A stretch of DNA of 64,000 bases from Kaistia algarum (GCF_026343945.1 NZ_JAPKNJ010000002.1:1-64000); one strand, 5' to 3'. Counted from the stretch's first letter, positions 10,377 through 20,040 are shown. Numbers and translations: made by a program. Notes: generated from the letters alone by a model not told the origin.

Positions 10377-11708
10377 ATGGCATCTGCGGCTGAACAACTT
10401 GCGGCCAATCTGAATTTCGGCGCGTTCGCCAAGGCCGATGCACTCAAGAAGCGCATCTGGTTTACGTTGGGCGCGCTTCTGGTCTATCGGCTTGGAACTT
10501 ATATTCCGCTGCCGGGGATCAATCCCGAGGCGCTCGCGAGTGCCTTCAACAATCAGCAATCGGGCATTCTCGGCCTGTTCAACATGTTTTCCGGCGGTGC
10601 CGTCGGACGCATGGCGATCTTCGCGCTCGGCATCATGCCGTATATCTCGGCCTCGATCATCATCCAGCTGATGACTTCGATCGTGCCGTCGCTCGACGCT
10701 CTCAAGAAAGAGGGCGAGGCGGGCCGCAAGATCATCAATCAGTATACGCGCTACGGAACGGTGCTTCTCGCCGTGGTCCAGGCTTACGGCATCTCGGTCG
10801 GGCTTGAGGGCGGCACGAATATCGTCATCGATCCGGGCCTGTTCTTCCGCATCACCACCGTGCTGACGCTCACCGGCGGCACGATGTTCCTGATGTGGCT
10901 CGGCGAGCAGATCACGTCGCGTGGCATCGGCAACGGCATTTCGCTGATCATCTTCGCGGGTATCGTCGCCAACCTGCCGCATGCGCTGGCCAGCATTCTC
11001 GAACTCGGCCGTCAGGGTGCCATCGCGACCTGGGTTATCCTGCTGGTGGCGGTTGTCGCCGTCGCCGCGATCGGCTTCATCGTCTATATGGAGCGGGCGC
11101 AGCGTCGCCTGGTCATCCAGTATCCGAAGCGCCAGGTCGGCAACCGGATGTTCCAGGGCGAATCATCGCACCTGCCGCTGAAGCTCAACACGTCGGGCGT
11201 CATCCCGCCGATCTTTGCTTCCTCCTTGCTGCTGCTGCCGGCGACGGTTGCCAATTTCACGGCAGGGCAGGGACCGAGCTGGTTCAACACGGTTGTAGCG
11301 CTGCTGGGCCACGGCACGATTCTCTATATGCTGCTCTATGCGGCGATGATCGTGTTCTTCTCGTTCTTCTACACGGCGATCGTGTTCAATCCGGTCGATA
11401 CCGCCGACAATCTGAAGAAGCATGGCGGCTTCGTCCCGGGCATCCGCCCTGGGCAGAGAACGGCCGAGTATATCGACTACGTGCTGACGCGTATCACCGT
11501 TCTCGGCGCGGTTTACCTGGTAATCGTCTGTCTGCTGCCGGAATTCCTGATCTCGGCTACGCACGTTCCCTTCTATTTCGGCGGCACGTCGCTCCTCATT
11601 GTCGTCAATGTGACGATGGACACTGTGTCACAGGTGCAAGGCCACCTGCTCGCGCATCAATATGAAGGGCTCGTGAAGAAAGCCAAGCTTAAGGGGAAGA
11701 GGCGATGA
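10377..11708 (+). CDS. secY: Preprotein translocase subunit SecY
   Basis: The 443-residue pore subunit of the SecYEG translocon in the inner membrane. Ten hydrophobic segments are apparent, with family landmarks [17 protein letters not shown], the plug-region [20 protein letters not shown] and the cytosolic loop [20 protein letters not shown] needed for SecA docking. The ATG at 10377 follows a CGGAGCGG ribosome-binding site and is preferred to an in-frame GTG at 10341. The stop overlaps the adk start (ATGA). Confidence 0.98.
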   Translation: MASAAEQLAANLNFGAFAKADALKKRIWFTLGALLVYRLGTYIPLPGINPEALASAFNNQQSGILGLFNMFSGGAVGRMAIFALGIMPYISASIIIQLMTSIVPSLDALKKEGEAGRKIINQYTRYGTVLLAVVQAYGISVGLEGGTNIVIDPGLFFRITTVLTLTGGTMFLMWLGEQITSRGIGNGISLIIFAGIVANLPHALASILELGRQGAIATWVILLVAVVAVAAIGFIVYMERAQRRLVIQYPKRQVGNRMFQGESSHLPLKLNTSGVIPPIFASSLLLLPATVANFTAGQGPSWFNTVVALLGHGTILYMLLYAAMIVFFSFFYTAIVFNPVDTADNLKKHGGFVPGIRPGQRTAEYIDYVLTRITVLGAVYLVIVCLLPEFLISATHVPFYFGGTSLLIVVNVTMDTVSQVQGHLLAHQYEGLVKKAKLKGKRR

Positions 11709-12310
11709 GGCTGATACTGCTCGGACCGCCGGGGGCCGGCAAGGGCACGCAGTCGGCACGTATCGTCGAAAGGTTCGGTATTCCGCAGCTCTCCACCGGC
11801 GATATGCTTCGCGCAGCAGTGAAGGCGGGAACGCCGGTAGGGCTTCGGGCGAAGGCGATCATGGATGCCGGGAACCTCGTTTCCGACGAGGTGGTGATCG
11901 GCATCGTTGCGGAGCGGATCGAGGAAGCGGACGCCCGCAAGGGCTTCATTCTCGACGGGTTTCCCAGAACAATCGCCCAGGCTGACGCGCTTGAGGCGAT
12001 GTTGGCGAAGAAGGGCCTGACGCTTGACGTTGTCGTTGAGCTGAAGGTGGATCGCGCCATCCTCATCGATCGTATCGTCAAGCGCGCCGAGGAGACGAAG
12101 GCGCGCGGCGAGGCGGTTCGCAAGGATGATGATCCGGAAGTCTTCAAGACACGGCTTGCTGCCTATGATCGCGATACCGCGGCGATTGCTCCTTATTACA
12201 AGGGTCGTGGCCGTTTGATCGAGATCGATGGCATGCGGCCGATCGATGAAGTCTGGCAGGAGGTCGAAAAGACACTCCAGCGTCTTGACGAAACGGTCGC
12301 TACCCGATAA
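11705..12310 (+). CDS. adk: Adenylate kinase
   Basis: A 201-residue enzyme that interconverts AMP + ATP and 2 ADP in the cytosol. It has the P-loop [10 protein letters not shown] at residues 7-16, the AMP-binding [10 protein letters not shown] and the signature [12 protein letters not shown]. The LID is short, without the zinc-binding cysteines of longer forms. The start overlaps the secY stop by four bases, the usual secY-adk coupling. Confidence 0.97.
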   Translation: MRLILLGPPGAGKGTQSARIVERFGIPQLSTGDMLRAAVKAGTPVGLRAKAIMDAGNLVSDEVVIGIVAERIEEADARKGFILDGFPRTIAQADALEAMLAKKGLTLDVVVELKVDRAILIDRIVKRAEETKARGEAVRKDDDPEVFKTRLAAYDRDTAAIAPYYKGRGRLIEIDGMRPIDEVWQEVEKTLQRLDETVATR

Positions 12311-12386
12311 GGGTCGCGCCTCATTTCGGATTGGCGTCGTCGTTCCTCGAGAATCGCGGGACGGCGGCGTGTTTGCGTCATGGAAA

Positions 12387-12419
12387 CCCCGCGTGGGCCG
12401 GCCTCCACCGGATGCGGGG
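12387..12419 (+). other. Stem-loop between adk and rpsM
   Basis: CCCCGC pairs with GCGGGG and an inner GTGG pairs with CCAC, with a 5-base bulge on the 3' side. It lies in the 159-base spacer between adk and the alpha-operon start. No U-tract follows. The structure overlaps an upstream in-frame ATG (12380) for rpsM and is consistent with that ATG not being the real start. Confidence 0.35.
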
Positions 12420-12469
12420 ACAACGAGGTGCCGATCCCGGTTGACGGGCGGCTTAAATGGAGACGGCAA

Positions 12470-12838
12470 GTGGCCCGTATCGCAGGCGTCAATATCCCGA
12501 CGAACAAGCGCGTGATCATCGCGCTTCAGTATATTCACGGCATCGGCGCGAGGAACGCGCAGGACATCATCACCCGGACGGGCATCGATCCGTCGCGTCG
12601 CGTGAACGAGCTCTCGGACGCCGAGGTGCTGCAGATCCGCGAGGCTATCGATCGCGACTTCGTCGTGGAAGGTGATCTTCGCCGCGAAGTCGCAATGAAC
12701 ATCAAGCGTCTGATGGATCTGGGCTGCTATCGCGGCCTCCGCCATCGTCGCGGTCTGCCGGTTCGCGGCCAGCGCACGCATACCAATGCGCGCACCCGCA
12801 AGGGTCCGGCCAAGCCGATCGCCGGCAAGAAGAAGTAA
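12470..12838 (+). CDS. rpsM: 30S ribosomal protein S13
   Basis: A 122-residue S13 in the subunit head, bridging to the large subunit. It starts [15 protein letters not shown], has [20 protein letters not shown], and ends with the basic [22 protein letters not shown] at 12470 is chosen as start because the family begins there and GGAG lies seven bases upstream. The frame is open 30 codons further to an ATG at 12380, but that extension has no family similarity. Confidence 0.96.
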   Translation: MARIAGVNIPTNKRVIIALQYIHGIGARNAQDIITRTGIDPSRRVNELSDAEVLQIREAIDRDFVVEGDLRREVAMNIKRLMDLGCYRGLRHRRGLPVRGQRTHTNARTRKGPAKPIAGKKK

Positions 12839-12919
12839 GTTTCAAGAGTTAGGGGCGCTAAGCCTCCGGTGGAGCCGCCGGCATTACGGCGGTGTCGAGA
12901 TCGAACATAAGGACAGAGA

Positions 12920-13309
12920 ATGGCTAAGGACACGACGCGCGTACGTCGCCGCGAGCGCAAGAACATTTCGTCGGGCGTAGCGCATGTGAACTCGACCTTC
13001 AACAACACGATGATCACCATCACGGACGCGCAGGGAAATACGATTTCCTGGTCGTCGGCCGGCATGATGGGCTTCAAGGGTTCGCGCAAGTCGACCCCGT
13101 ATGCGGCGCAGATGGCCGCGGAGGACGCCAGCAAGAAGGCGGCCGAGCACGGGATGAAGACGCTTGAGGTGGAGGTTTCCGGTCCGGGTTCGGGCCGTGA
13201 GTCGGCGCTCCGCGCGCTGCAGGCTGCGGGCTTCACGATCACCTCGATCCGGGATGTCACGCCGATCGCGCACAATGGCTGCCGGCCGCGCAAGCGCCGC
13301 CGCGTCTGA
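12920..13309 (+). CDS. rpsK: 30S ribosomal protein S11
   Basis: A 129-residue S11, on the platform near the E site. Landmarks are [20 protein letters not shown], the central [20 protein letters not shown] and the C-terminal [18 protein letters not shown]. It starts 81 bases after rpsM with AAGGACAG as ribosome-binding site. Confidence 0.98.
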   Translation: MAKDTTRVRRRERKNISSGVAHVNSTFNNTMITITDAQGNTISWSSAGMMGFKGSRKSTPYAAQMAAEDASKKAAEHGMKTLEVEVSGPGSGRESALRALQAAGFTITSIRDVTPIAHNGCRPRKRRRV

Positions 13310-13315
13310 GGCTTC

Positions 13316-13343
13316 TACGGGGCGCAGATTGCTGCGCCCCGTA
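13316..13343 (+). other. Long perfect stem-loop between rpsK and rpoA
   Basis: A perfect 12-bp stem, TACGGGGCGCAG and CTGCGCCCCGTA, closes on the 4-base loop ATTG. It starts six bases after the rpsK stop. The bases after it (TGACTGCG) are not a U-tract, so it does not look like an intrinsic terminator. It may set rpoA output relative to the ribosomal genes or be a processing site. Confidence 0.6.
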
Positions 13344-13434
13344 TGACTGCGCATGGGCATTTCGCGCCTCGAACTCATCGAGGCGCCACGCGATCCGAAC
13401 CGTCGGAGCGCGTTGAGATCAAAAGGATACGATC

Positions 13435-14451
13435 GTGATCCACAAGAACTGGCAAGAACTGATCAAGCCGAACAAGCTGGAAGTCTCGCCCGGCTCCGAT
13501 CCGAAGCGCCTTGCGACCGTCGTTGCGGAGCCGCTGGAGCGCGGCTTCGGCCTGACGCTCGGCAATGCGCTGCGGCGTGTGCTGCTGTCTTCGCTGCAGG
13601 GAGCGGCCGTCACCGCCGTGCAGATCGACGGCGTCCTGCACGAATTTTCCTCCATCGCGGGTGTGCGGGAAGATGTCACCGACATCATCCTGAACATCAA
13701 GGAAATCGCCATCAAGATGCAGGGCGATGGCCCGAAGCGGATGGTCGTGCGCAAGCAGGGGCCTGGCGTCGTCACCGCTGGTGACATCCAGACGGTCGGC
13801 GATATCGAGGTGCTGAATCCCGAGCTGGTGATCTGCACGCTCGACGAGGGCGCCGAGATCCGCATGGAGTTCACGGTCAACACCGGCAAGGGCTACGTCC
13901 CGGCCGATCGCAACCGCCCGGAAGATGCGCCGATCGGCCTGATGGCTGTCGACAGCATCTATTCGCCGGTCAAGAAGGTGTCGTACCGCGTCGAGAACAC
14001 CCGCGAGGGGCAGGTTCTTGACTATGACAAGCTGACGCTCACGGTCGAGACGGACGGATCGCTTCGCCCCGACGACGCCGTCGCCTATGCGGCGCGCATC
14101 ATCCAGGACCAGCTGTCGATCTTCGTCAACTTCGAAGAGCCGCAGAAGGAGACGACGACGGAGACCATTCCGGAGCTCGCCTTCAACCCGGCGCTGCTCA
14201 AGAAGGTCGACGAGCTCGAGCTTTCGGTGCGCTCGGCGAACTGCCTGAAGAACGACAACATCGTTTATATCGGCGATTTGATCCAGAAGACCGAAGCGGA
14301 GATGCTTCGCACTCCGAACTTTGGCCGCAAGTCGCTGAACGAGATCAAGGAAGTTCTCGCCCAGATGGGTCTCCATCTCGGCATGGAGGTCACCAATTGG
14401 CCGCCGGAGAACATCGAAGAACTCGCCAAGCGCTACGAAGATCATTACTAA
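13435..14451 (+). CDS. rpoA: RNA polymerase alpha subunit
   Basis: A 338-residue alpha subunit, the dimer on which RNA polymerase assembles. The N-terminal domain has [20 protein letters not shown] and [20 protein letters not shown]; the C-terminal domain that contacts UP elements and activators has [20 protein letters not shown] and [20 protein letters not shown]. The start is GTG (VIHKNWQEL) with AAAAGGA upstream. Confidence 0.98.
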   Translation: MIHKNWQELIKPNKLEVSPGSDPKRLATVVAEPLERGFGLTLGNALRRVLLSSLQGAAVTAVQIDGVLHEFSSIAGVREDVTDIILNIKEIAIKMQGDGPKRMVVRKQGPGVVTAGDIQTVGDIEVLNPELVICTLDEGAEIRMEFTVNTGKGYVPADRNRPEDAPIGLMAVDSIYSPVKKVSYRVENTREGQVLDYDKLTLTVETDGSLRPDDAVAYAARIIQDQLSIFVNFEEPQKETTTETIPELAFNPALLKKVDELELSVRSANCLKNDNIVYIGDLIQKTEAEMLRTPNFGRKSLNEIKEVLAQMGLHLGMEVTNWPPENIEELAKRYEDHY

Positions 14452-14500
14452 GAATTGTCCCACGGCGTGAGCCGCCGGAAAAGAGATTGAGGAGAGTCCC

Positions 14501-14932
14501 ATGCGCCACGGTAAATCCGGCCGCAAGTTCAGCCGCACGGCGAGCCATCGCAAGGCGATGTTCGCCAATATGGCCGTTGCGCTGATCACCCACGAGCAGA
14601 TCACTACAACGCTGCCGAAGGCGAAGGATTTGCGTCCGATCGTCGAGAAGCTCGTCACCCTTGGCAAGCGCGGCGATCTGCACGCCCGCCGTCAGGCGAT
14701 TGCCGAGCTGCGCGATGTCGAAGCCGCCAAGAAGCTCTTCGAGACGCTGGGTCCGCGCTACAAGGAACGTCAGGGTGGCTACACCCGCGTCCTGAAGGCC
14801 GGCTTCCGTTATGGCGACAACGCTCCCGTCGCGGTGATCGAGTTCGTCGAGCGCGACGTCGACGCGAAGGGCGCCTCCGACCGCGCCCGCGCCGAGGCCG
14901 CCGAGGCCCAGGGCGAGAGCGTCGCGGCGTAG
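14501..14932 (+). CDS. rplQ: 50S ribosomal protein L17
   Basis: A 143-residue L17 near the tunnel exit. It begins [20 protein letters not shown] and contains [20 protein letters not shown]; the alanine-rich acidic tail of about 20 residues is a common alphaproteobacterial extension. It is the last gene of the ribosomal run; a strong terminator follows. Confidence 0.98.
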   Translation: MRHGKSGRKFSRTASHRKAMFANMAVALITHEQITTTLPKAKDLRPIVEKLVTLGKRGDLHARRQAIAELRDVEAAKKLFETLGPRYKERQGGYTRVLKAGFRYGDNAPVAVIEFVERDVDAKGASDRARAEAAEAQGESVAA

Positions 14933-14957
14933 TCGCTGGATGTTCGATAGGTTTTGG

Positions 14958-14985
14958 AAAGGGCGGCCTTCGGGTCGCCCTTTTT
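14958..14985 (+). terminator. Intrinsic terminator of the ribosomal operon
   Basis: An 11-pair stem (AAAGGGCGGCC with GGTCGCCCTTT, one G-U pair) closes on the extra-stable loop TTCG and runs into TTTTTG. It lies 25 bases after the rplQ stop and is a textbook rho-independent terminator for the S10-spc-alpha run. Confidence 0.93.
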
Positions 14986-15064
14986 GTTTCGGCGGTCCGA
15001 GAGGCTTTGTGGCTTGGACTCGTCATAGTTGCCAAGAAGAGTGGCAATTCCGGAGAACGCCACC

Positions 15065-15760
15065 TCAGCGGTGGTCTGGCGGCGGAAAGGCCAGGATCTC
15101 GCGCGTGTAGCTCTCGACGACGAGACTGAACGGCTTGCCGTCGGCGCGCTTCAGGACCGCCCGGTTTTCGAGGAGGAGGGCCGGGATCATGAGAGCGGCG
15201 GCGGAGGATGCTTGCGCCGCCAGTGGCTGCATCTCCCAGCCCTCTGGCAGCGGCCGCCAGAGAATCCGGGAATCGATTGTCGTTCGGGTGAAGCCAAGCG
15301 GCTTCACCACGCGGCCGAAGGAAGTGTCGGTGGTTTCGAGTTCCCGGTTCATCGCGTCGGTGAGCAGGGACGGGACATACCAGTTGTCGGCTTCCGACAG
15401 CACCTTGTCGCCGCAGGTGAGACGGACCCGGCGATAGGCGACGGGCTCGTCCGATCCAACGCCAAGTGCTTCGCGCACCCCGAAGTCGGCCGGCTTTTCG
15501 GCGCCGCGTACGCGATCAGCGACGATCTTCGTTCCGGGCGGGGCGAGGTTATGCGCCGCGCACCAGCGATCCAGAACCAGCGTCGCGCTCGGATTGGCGA
15601 GCAGCTCTGAACTCAGCGACTGGATGAGGGCGAGGGCCTGCAGCCGGCTGACATAGGTGTCGGGCCAAACCGGGCTGGCCGTATTGAGTTCAAACGCGGC
15701 GCCAGTCGCGCCCGCTGAAAGCATCCAGGTGAGAAAGGCAGCTAGGATTGTGCAGCGCAT
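15065..15760 (-). CDS. Secreted protein resembling chorismate lyase (UbiC/UTRA fold)
   Basis: A 231-residue protein with a signal peptide (about residues 1-21, ending ATGA-AF). The middle and C-terminal parts, with RRVRLTCGDKVLSEADNWYV, then MNRELETTDTSFGRVVKPLG and FTRTTI, recall chorismate pyruvate-lyase, where such strands and the 'G..L......TR' end form the fold. UbiC itself is cytosolic and makes 4-hydroxybenzoate for ubiquinone; an exported relative would need a different role, so enzymatic function is not claimed. It stands alone, convergent with rplQ. Confidence 0.55.
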   Translation of the reverse strand: MRCTILAAFLTWMLSAGATGAAFELNTASPVWPDTYVSRLQALALIQSLSSELLANPSATLVLDRWCAAHNLAPPGTKIVADRVRGAEKPADFGVREALGVGSDEPVAYRRVRLTCGDKVLSEADNWYVPSLLTDAMNRELETTDTSFGRVVKPLGFTRTTIDSRILWRPLPEGWEMQPLAAQASSAAALMIPALLLENRAVLKRADGKPFSLVVESYTREILAFPPPDHR

Positions 15761-15772
15761 CGCGAACTCCTC

Positions 15773-15901
15773 TCAACGCTTTTCGACATGGTTTACGTTG
15801 AGAAGCAAGCTTGGCTCGGTCATGAACGGGTCGACCGAGAAGGCACGGGGAAGGGGCTGGTCGTCATCGGTCAGGCATGCGCGGATCAAACGCGACCGCA
15901 A
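15773..15901 (-). pseudogene. C-terminal relic related to the 16118-17104 membrane protein
   Basis: Read on the minus strand, this 42-codon frame ends AFSVDPFMTEPSLLLNVNHV-EKR and stop. It matches the end of the neighbouring protein at 16118-17104, which ends LSLDQSMTEPSFLFRFTEVE-KL. There is no upstream remainder of that protein: the frame closes at a TAG just before a possible TTG start, and it overlaps the end of the 69-residue gene at 15864-16073. It may be a remnant of a tandem duplication or a short coupled gene; the first seems more likely. Confidence 0.45.
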
Positions 15902-16073
15902 TGCACCCTAAGCCGATGAGCCCGAGCAGGACGGCACCACACCAGTAGAGTACCGGCTGGCGTCCCTTATCGAAGCAGTGGTACATGCTTGGCATTTCGC
16001 CACTCTTGAAGCCATATGCCAATAGAGCCAGAAAAAACACACCTAAGCTGAAGAACGTGATCCTGTCTCTCAA
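15864..16073 (-). CDS. Small membrane protein, unknown
   Basis: A 69-residue protein with two membrane segments, residues about 6-20 (ITFFSLGVFFLALLAYGF) and 42-62 (VLYWCGAVLLGLIGLGCIAV), joined by a hydrophilic loop. The start is taken as TTG at 16073 because GAGGGAAG lies just upstream; the frame is open further to 16205 but that part overlaps the next gene and has no hydrophobic character. No family was recognised. It follows the 16118-17104 gene on the same strand and may be cotranscribed. Confidence 0.45.
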   Translation of the reverse strand: MRDRITFFSLGVFFLALLAYGFKSGEMPSMYHCFDKGRQPVLYWCGAVLLGLIGLGCIAVAFDPRMPDR

Positions 16074-16117
16074 TCGGCTTCCCTCGGCCGCTGCGTGATT
16101 GTGGTTCAGCGCTCCCC

Positions 16118-17104
16118 CTACAGCTTCTCCACCTCGGTAAACCGGAACAGGAAGCTCGGTTCTGTCATCGACTGGTCGAGCGACAGACGGCTGGAGCGGT
16201 AGCAATCGGGCTCGTCGGGGAAGAAGGAGCCGGAGAAGCGGATGGAATCGCCATTGGCGAGCTTGCCGAAGGCGGCGGCCAGCGGCGTGCCGGCGATGAC
16301 CAGCGTCTTATCTTCGATGTCCGACATGGCGTTGTTCCAGGTCTTCACCAGCGTGCCATCGGGCAGGCTGACCGAGACGATGGTGCGTCCGCCGGCGTCC
16401 TTGTCGATCTCCTTGATGCGGCCGACCCAATCCTTGATGGCCGGATTCTTCACGGCGGCGCAGATCGCGGCGGCGCGGCTCGATTGCAGCGCGCCGCGAT
16501 CATCGATGCTGGTGCTTTCATATTCCTGGCGGGCGGCGGTCACGACCTTGGTGAAGGCGGACTGGTCGCGAGCCTGCTGAGGCATGAGCGCTGCCAGTTC
16601 CGCCGCTTCGTCGATCTTGGGCGCGGCCGGTGGCGCCGGGGCCGGGGCGGCAGGCTCTGCCGCATCGGCGGATGCGTCGTTCAGCGGCGCGGATTGGCCT
16701 GCCATGGGCTCGCCCTCACCGCCGACGATCTTGGTCGTCGTGACCGTGACCGGCTCCGGCATCTTGGCGGCCATCTGCGATTCGTCCTTCGCCGCCAGAT
16801 CGGCGGCGGGTGCTGCGGGCGCCTCGGCCATTTTAGGCTCGTCCGGGGCGGGCAGCGAGTCGGCCGACTTCACCACCTGCGGCTCGACGGCGGCAGGCGC
16901 AGGAGAGCCGCCAAAGACGAGGCGCGGCAGACGGAGGGCGACGAGATCAGGCTTGGCGACGACCCCGATCGTTCCGCTGACGAGAAGCAGCAGGCCGAGA
17001 GCGAGGATCGTGGCGCTGCCGGCGCGCAGACCGTTCAGGATCAGCGGGATGCCACCGGCGAGAATGCCGAACACGCCCGCGATGAACAAAGCTACCCAGA
17101 GCAT
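16118..17104 (-). CDS. Membrane-anchored protein of unknown function with Pro/Ala-rich linker
   Basis: A 328-residue protein. Residues 1-23 and 26-48 are two adjacent membrane segments (LWVALFIAGVFGILAGG and ATILALGLLLLVSGTIGVV). Residues about 70-170 are rich in alanine, proline and acidic residues and look disordered. The C-terminal 150 residues form a soluble domain with GRTIVSVSLPDGTLVKTWNN, DKTLVIAGTPLAAAF and RFSGSFFPDEPDCY, which suggests a small beta-barrel. The start at 17104 is the ATG just before the hydrophobic segment. No named family was recognised; divergent from the DegP gene. Confidence 0.65.
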   Translation of the reverse strand: MLWVALFIAGVFGILAGGIPLILNGLRAGSATILALGLLLLVSGTIGVVAKPDLVALRLPRLVFGGSPAPAAVEPQVVKSADSLPAPDEPKMAEAPAAPAADLAAKDESQMAAKMPEPVTVTTTKIVGGEGEPMAGQSAPLNDASADAAEPAAPAPAPPAAPKIDEAAELAALMPQQARDQSAFTKVVTAARQEYESTSIDDRGALQSSRAAAICAAVKNPAIKDWVGRIKEIDKDAGGRTIVSVSLPDGTLVKTWNNAMSDIEDKTLVIAGTPLAAAFGKLANGDSIRFSGSFFPDEPDCYRSSRLSLDQSMTEPSFLFRFTEVEKL

Positions 17105-17293
17105 GGAAATCCTTCTTGCCCCCGCTCTATTATCCGCAAGAAGACCGGCGCGCCAAGAGCCGGTTGCCCAAATAGGCGGTTGCGCCAATGCGCCGCGCGC
17201 GTCCGGTCGCCGCCGCATGGGTGCTGGGCCACGGCATCGCCGCAATTCATGTAACATCGTCGAGGCGACAATGTCTTCAGGAGGTTCCGCGTC

Positions 17294-18727
17294 ATGAGGC
17301 TGCGACTTGGGTTGTCCCTTGGGTTTTCCCTCGCGCTGTCTTTCCTCTGGCTGGCTGTTGCCGCCGATCTCCCCGCTCGCGCGGCCGAGCGCGCCGTTCC
17401 GCAGAGCGAGGCCGAAATCGGCCTTTCCTTCGCGCCGCTGGTCAAACGCATTTCGCCCGCCGTCGTCAATGTCTATGCCTCTCGGGTCGTCCAGCAGCGC
17501 ATGTCGCCCTTCATGGACGATCCGTTCTTCCGCCGTTTCTTCGGCGGCGACGATTCGGGTGGCACGCCGAGAAAGCGCGTACAGCAGTCGCTCGGCTCGG
17601 GCGTGATCATAGATCCGTCAGGCGTCGTGGTGACGAACTACCACGTCATCGCCAATGCCGACGAAGTGAAGGTCGCCCTCTCCGACAAGCGGGAACTCGC
17701 CGCCGACATCATCCTGAAGGATGAGCGGATGGACCTCGCGGTGCTGCGGCTCAAGGGTGGCAAGGGGCCATATCCGGTGGTCGGGCTTGCCGATTCGGAT
17801 GCGCTCGAGGTCGGCGATCTGGTGCTGGCCATCGGGGATCCCTTCGGCGTCGGCCAGACGGTTACGAGCGGCATCGTCTCGGCGCTCGCCCGCAGCCAGA
17901 TCGGCGCTTCGGACTACCAGTTCTTCATCCAGACCGATGCGGCGATCAATCCCGGTAATTCCGGCGGCGCGCTGGTCGACATGAAGGGCAGACTCGTCGG
18001 CATCAACACGGCGATCTATTCGCGCTCCGGCGGGTCGATCGGCATCGGATTCGCGATCCCTTCCAATCTGGTCCGCATCGTTGTCCAGTCGGCGTTGACC
18101 GATGGCAAGGTGCGCCTGCCGTGGATTGGCGCCGATTTTCAGGACGTGACGTCCGACATTGCCGACGGGCTCGGCATTGACCGGCCCTATGGAGCGCTGG
18201 TGACGGCGGTGCGCGAGGACGGCCCGGCCGCGAAGGCTGGGCTCGTCGCCGGCGATCTCGTCGTCAAGGCCGACGGCCTCGACATCGACGATCCGAACGC
18301 GCTGCATTACCGCCTCGCAACTCGCGGCATCGGCGTCACGACGGAGCTGACCGTTCTGCGCGGCGGCAAGGAGACGAATTTGAGCCTCGCGCTGGAGGCG
18401 CCGCCGGAGGTGCCGCTGCGCGACGAGACCGAGATCCGGGCGCAATCGCCCTTCACCGGCGCCACGGTCGTCAATCTTTCGCCGGCCGTCATCGTAGATA
18501 CGGGCTATAAAGGTCGACGCGAGCGCGGCGTGCTGATCGAGAAGGTCGCCGATGGTTCGATCGCGGCCAATGTCGGCTTTCGGCCCGGCGATGTGGTCGT
18601 CGAAGTGAATGGCACGCCGATCGACACGACCCGCGTCCTCGTCAGCGTTGCCGACCAGCAGGCGGATCTGTGGCGCCTGACGATCGAGCGCGACGGGCGG
18701 CTGATCCGCTCGTCGATCGGCGGCTAG
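17294..18727 (+). CDS. Periplasmic Do-type serine protease (DegP/DegQ/MucD family)
   Basis: A 477-residue HtrA protease that degrades or refolds misfolded envelope proteins. A signal peptide (residues 1-31, cleaved near ARA-AE) is followed by a trypsin-like domain with the triad His117 (TNYHVIA), Asp147 (DERMDLAV) and Ser223 (INPGNSGGAL). Two PDZ domains follow, at about 275-365 and 390-475 (GALVTAVREDGPAAKAGLVA; IAANVGFRPGDVVVEVNG). The stop is two bases before the rarA start, so the two are cotranscribed. Confidence 0.93.
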   Translation: MRLRLGLSLGFSLALSFLWLAVAADLPARAAERAVPQSEAEIGLSFAPLVKRISPAVVNVYASRVVQQRMSPFMDDPFFRRFFGGDDSGGTPRKRVQQSLGSGVIIDPSGVVVTNYHVIANADEVKVALSDKRELAADIILKDERMDLAVLRLKGGKGPYPVVGLADSDALEVGDLVLAIGDPFGVGQTVTSGIVSALARSQIGASDYQFFIQTDAAINPGNSGGALVDMKGRLVGINTAIYSRSGGSIGIGFAIPSNLVRIVVQSALTDGKVRLPWIGADFQDVTSDIADGLGIDRPYGALVTAVREDGPAAKAGLVAGDLVVKADGLDIDDPNALHYRLATRGIGVTTELTVLRGGKETNLSLALEAPPEVPLRDETEIRAQSPFTGATVVNLSPAVIVDTGYKGRRERGVLIEKVADGSIAANVGFRPGDVVVEVNGTPIDTTRVLVSVADQQADLWRLTIERDGRLIRSSIGG

Positions 18728-18729
18728 CG

Positions 18730-20040
18730 ATGGCCAATTTGTTCGAGGCGGCCGGACTGGAGCGGTCGGCGCCGCGGCCGCTCGCAGACCGGCTGCGGCC
18801 GGCTCGCCTCGCTGATGTCGTCGGGCAGGATCATCTGGTCGGCGAGAGCGGCGCGCTGACGCGCATGCTGAACTCGGGCTCTCTCGGCTCGATGATCTTC
18901 TGGGGCCCGCCGGGCACCGGCAAGACGACGGTGGCGCGGCTGCTGGCCGGCGAGACCGACCTGCATTTCGAGCAGATCTCCGCCGTCTTCACCGGCGTCG
19001 CCGATCTGAAGAAGGCGTTCGACCAGGCAAGGGCGCGGCGCCAGATCGGCAAGGGCACACTGCTCTTCGTCGATGAGATCCACCGCTTCAACCGCGCCCA
19101 GCAGGACAGCTTCCTGCCCGTGATGGAGGACGGTACCGTCACGCTGGTTGGCGCCACGACCGAAAATCCGTCCTTCGAACTGAACGCCGCGCTGCTTTCC
19201 CGCGCCCGCGTCCTCGTGTTCCATTCTCATGACGCCCACTCGATCGGGCAATTGCTGGAGCGGGCCGAGGCGACCGAAGGCAAGACGCTGCCTCTCGACG
19301 AGGAAGCGCGCGAGGTGCTGGTCCGCATGGCCGATGGCGACGGTCGCGCCTCCCTGACGCTCGCCGAAGAGGTCTGGCGTGCGGCGAGGGAAGGCGAGGT
19401 CTTCGACGCCAAGGCGCTGCAGGAGATCGTGCAGCGACGCGCCCCGATCTATGACAAGGGCCAGGACGGCCACTACAATCTGATCTCGGCATTGCATAAA
19501 TCGGTGCGCGGCTCGGACCCGGACGCGGCGCTCTATTATCTGGCGCGCATGTTCGACGCCGGCGAGGACCCGCTCTATCTCGGACGGCGGCTGGTGCGGA
19601 TGGCGGTCGAGGATATCGGCCTCGCCGATCCGCAGGCGCTGGTCATCGCCAATGCGGCCAAGGATGCCTATGACTATCTCGGCAGCCCGGAGGGCGAGCT
19701 CGCCTTCGCGCAGGCCTGCGTCTATCTCGCCACCGCGCCGAAATCGAACGCCGTCTACACCGCCTTCAAGGCGGCGACCCAGGCGGCCAAGCAGGGCGGC
19801 TCGCTGGTGCCGCCGAAGGTGATCCTGAACGCCCCGACCAAGCTGATGAAGGGCGAGGGCTATGGCTCGGGCTACCGCTACGACCATGACGAGCCCGACG
19901 CCTTCTCCGGCCAGGATTATTTCCCGGAGGCTCTCGGCCGGCAGAGCTTCTACGAGCCGGTCGAACGTGGCTTCGAGCGCGAGATCCGCAAGCGGATGGA
20001 GTATTGGGCGAAGCTCCGGAAGGAGCGGGGCGGGGAGTAG
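18730..20040 (+). CDS. rarA: Replication-associated recombination protein RarA (MgsA)
   Basis: A 436-residue AAA+ ATPase of the clamp-loader class that acts at stalled replication forks. The N-terminal RPARLADVVGQDHLVG is followed by Walker A GPPGTGKTT (59-67), Walker B FVDEIHRFNRAQQD and sensor GATTENPSFELNAALLSR; the C-terminal MgsA domain includes SALHKSVRGSDPDAALYYLA. ATG at 18730 is directly after the protease stop and fits the family start. Confidence 0.95.
   Translation: MANLFEAAGLERSAPRPLADRLRPARLADVVGQDHLVGESGALTRMLNSGSLGSMIFWGPPGTGKTTVARLLAGETDLHFEQISAVFTGVADLKKAFDQARARRQIGKGTLLFVDEIHRFNRAQQDSFLPVMEDGTVTLVGATTENPSFELNAALLSRARVLVFHSHDAHSIGQLLERAEATEGKTLPLDEEAREVLVRMADGDGRASLTLAEEVWRAAREGEVFDAKALQEIVQRRAPIYDKGQDGHYNLISALHKSVRGSDPDAALYYLARMFDAGEDPLYLGRRLVRMAVEDIGLADPQALVIANAAKDAYDYLGSPEGELAFAQACVYLATAPKSNAVYTAFKAATQAAKQGGSLVPPKVILNAPTKLMKGEGYGSGYRYDHDEPDAFSGQDYFPEALGRQSFYEPVERGFEREIRKRMEYWAKLRKERGGE

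Noticed and set aside
9627..10982. A 451-residue minus-strand frame across rpmD, rplO and secY
   Set aside because: Shadow of conserved genes on the other strand.
12380..12469. Longer S13 with 30 extra N-terminal residues
   Set aside because: The extension has no similarity to S13 and overlaps a hairpin; the GTG at 12470 has a good ribosome-binding site and the family start.
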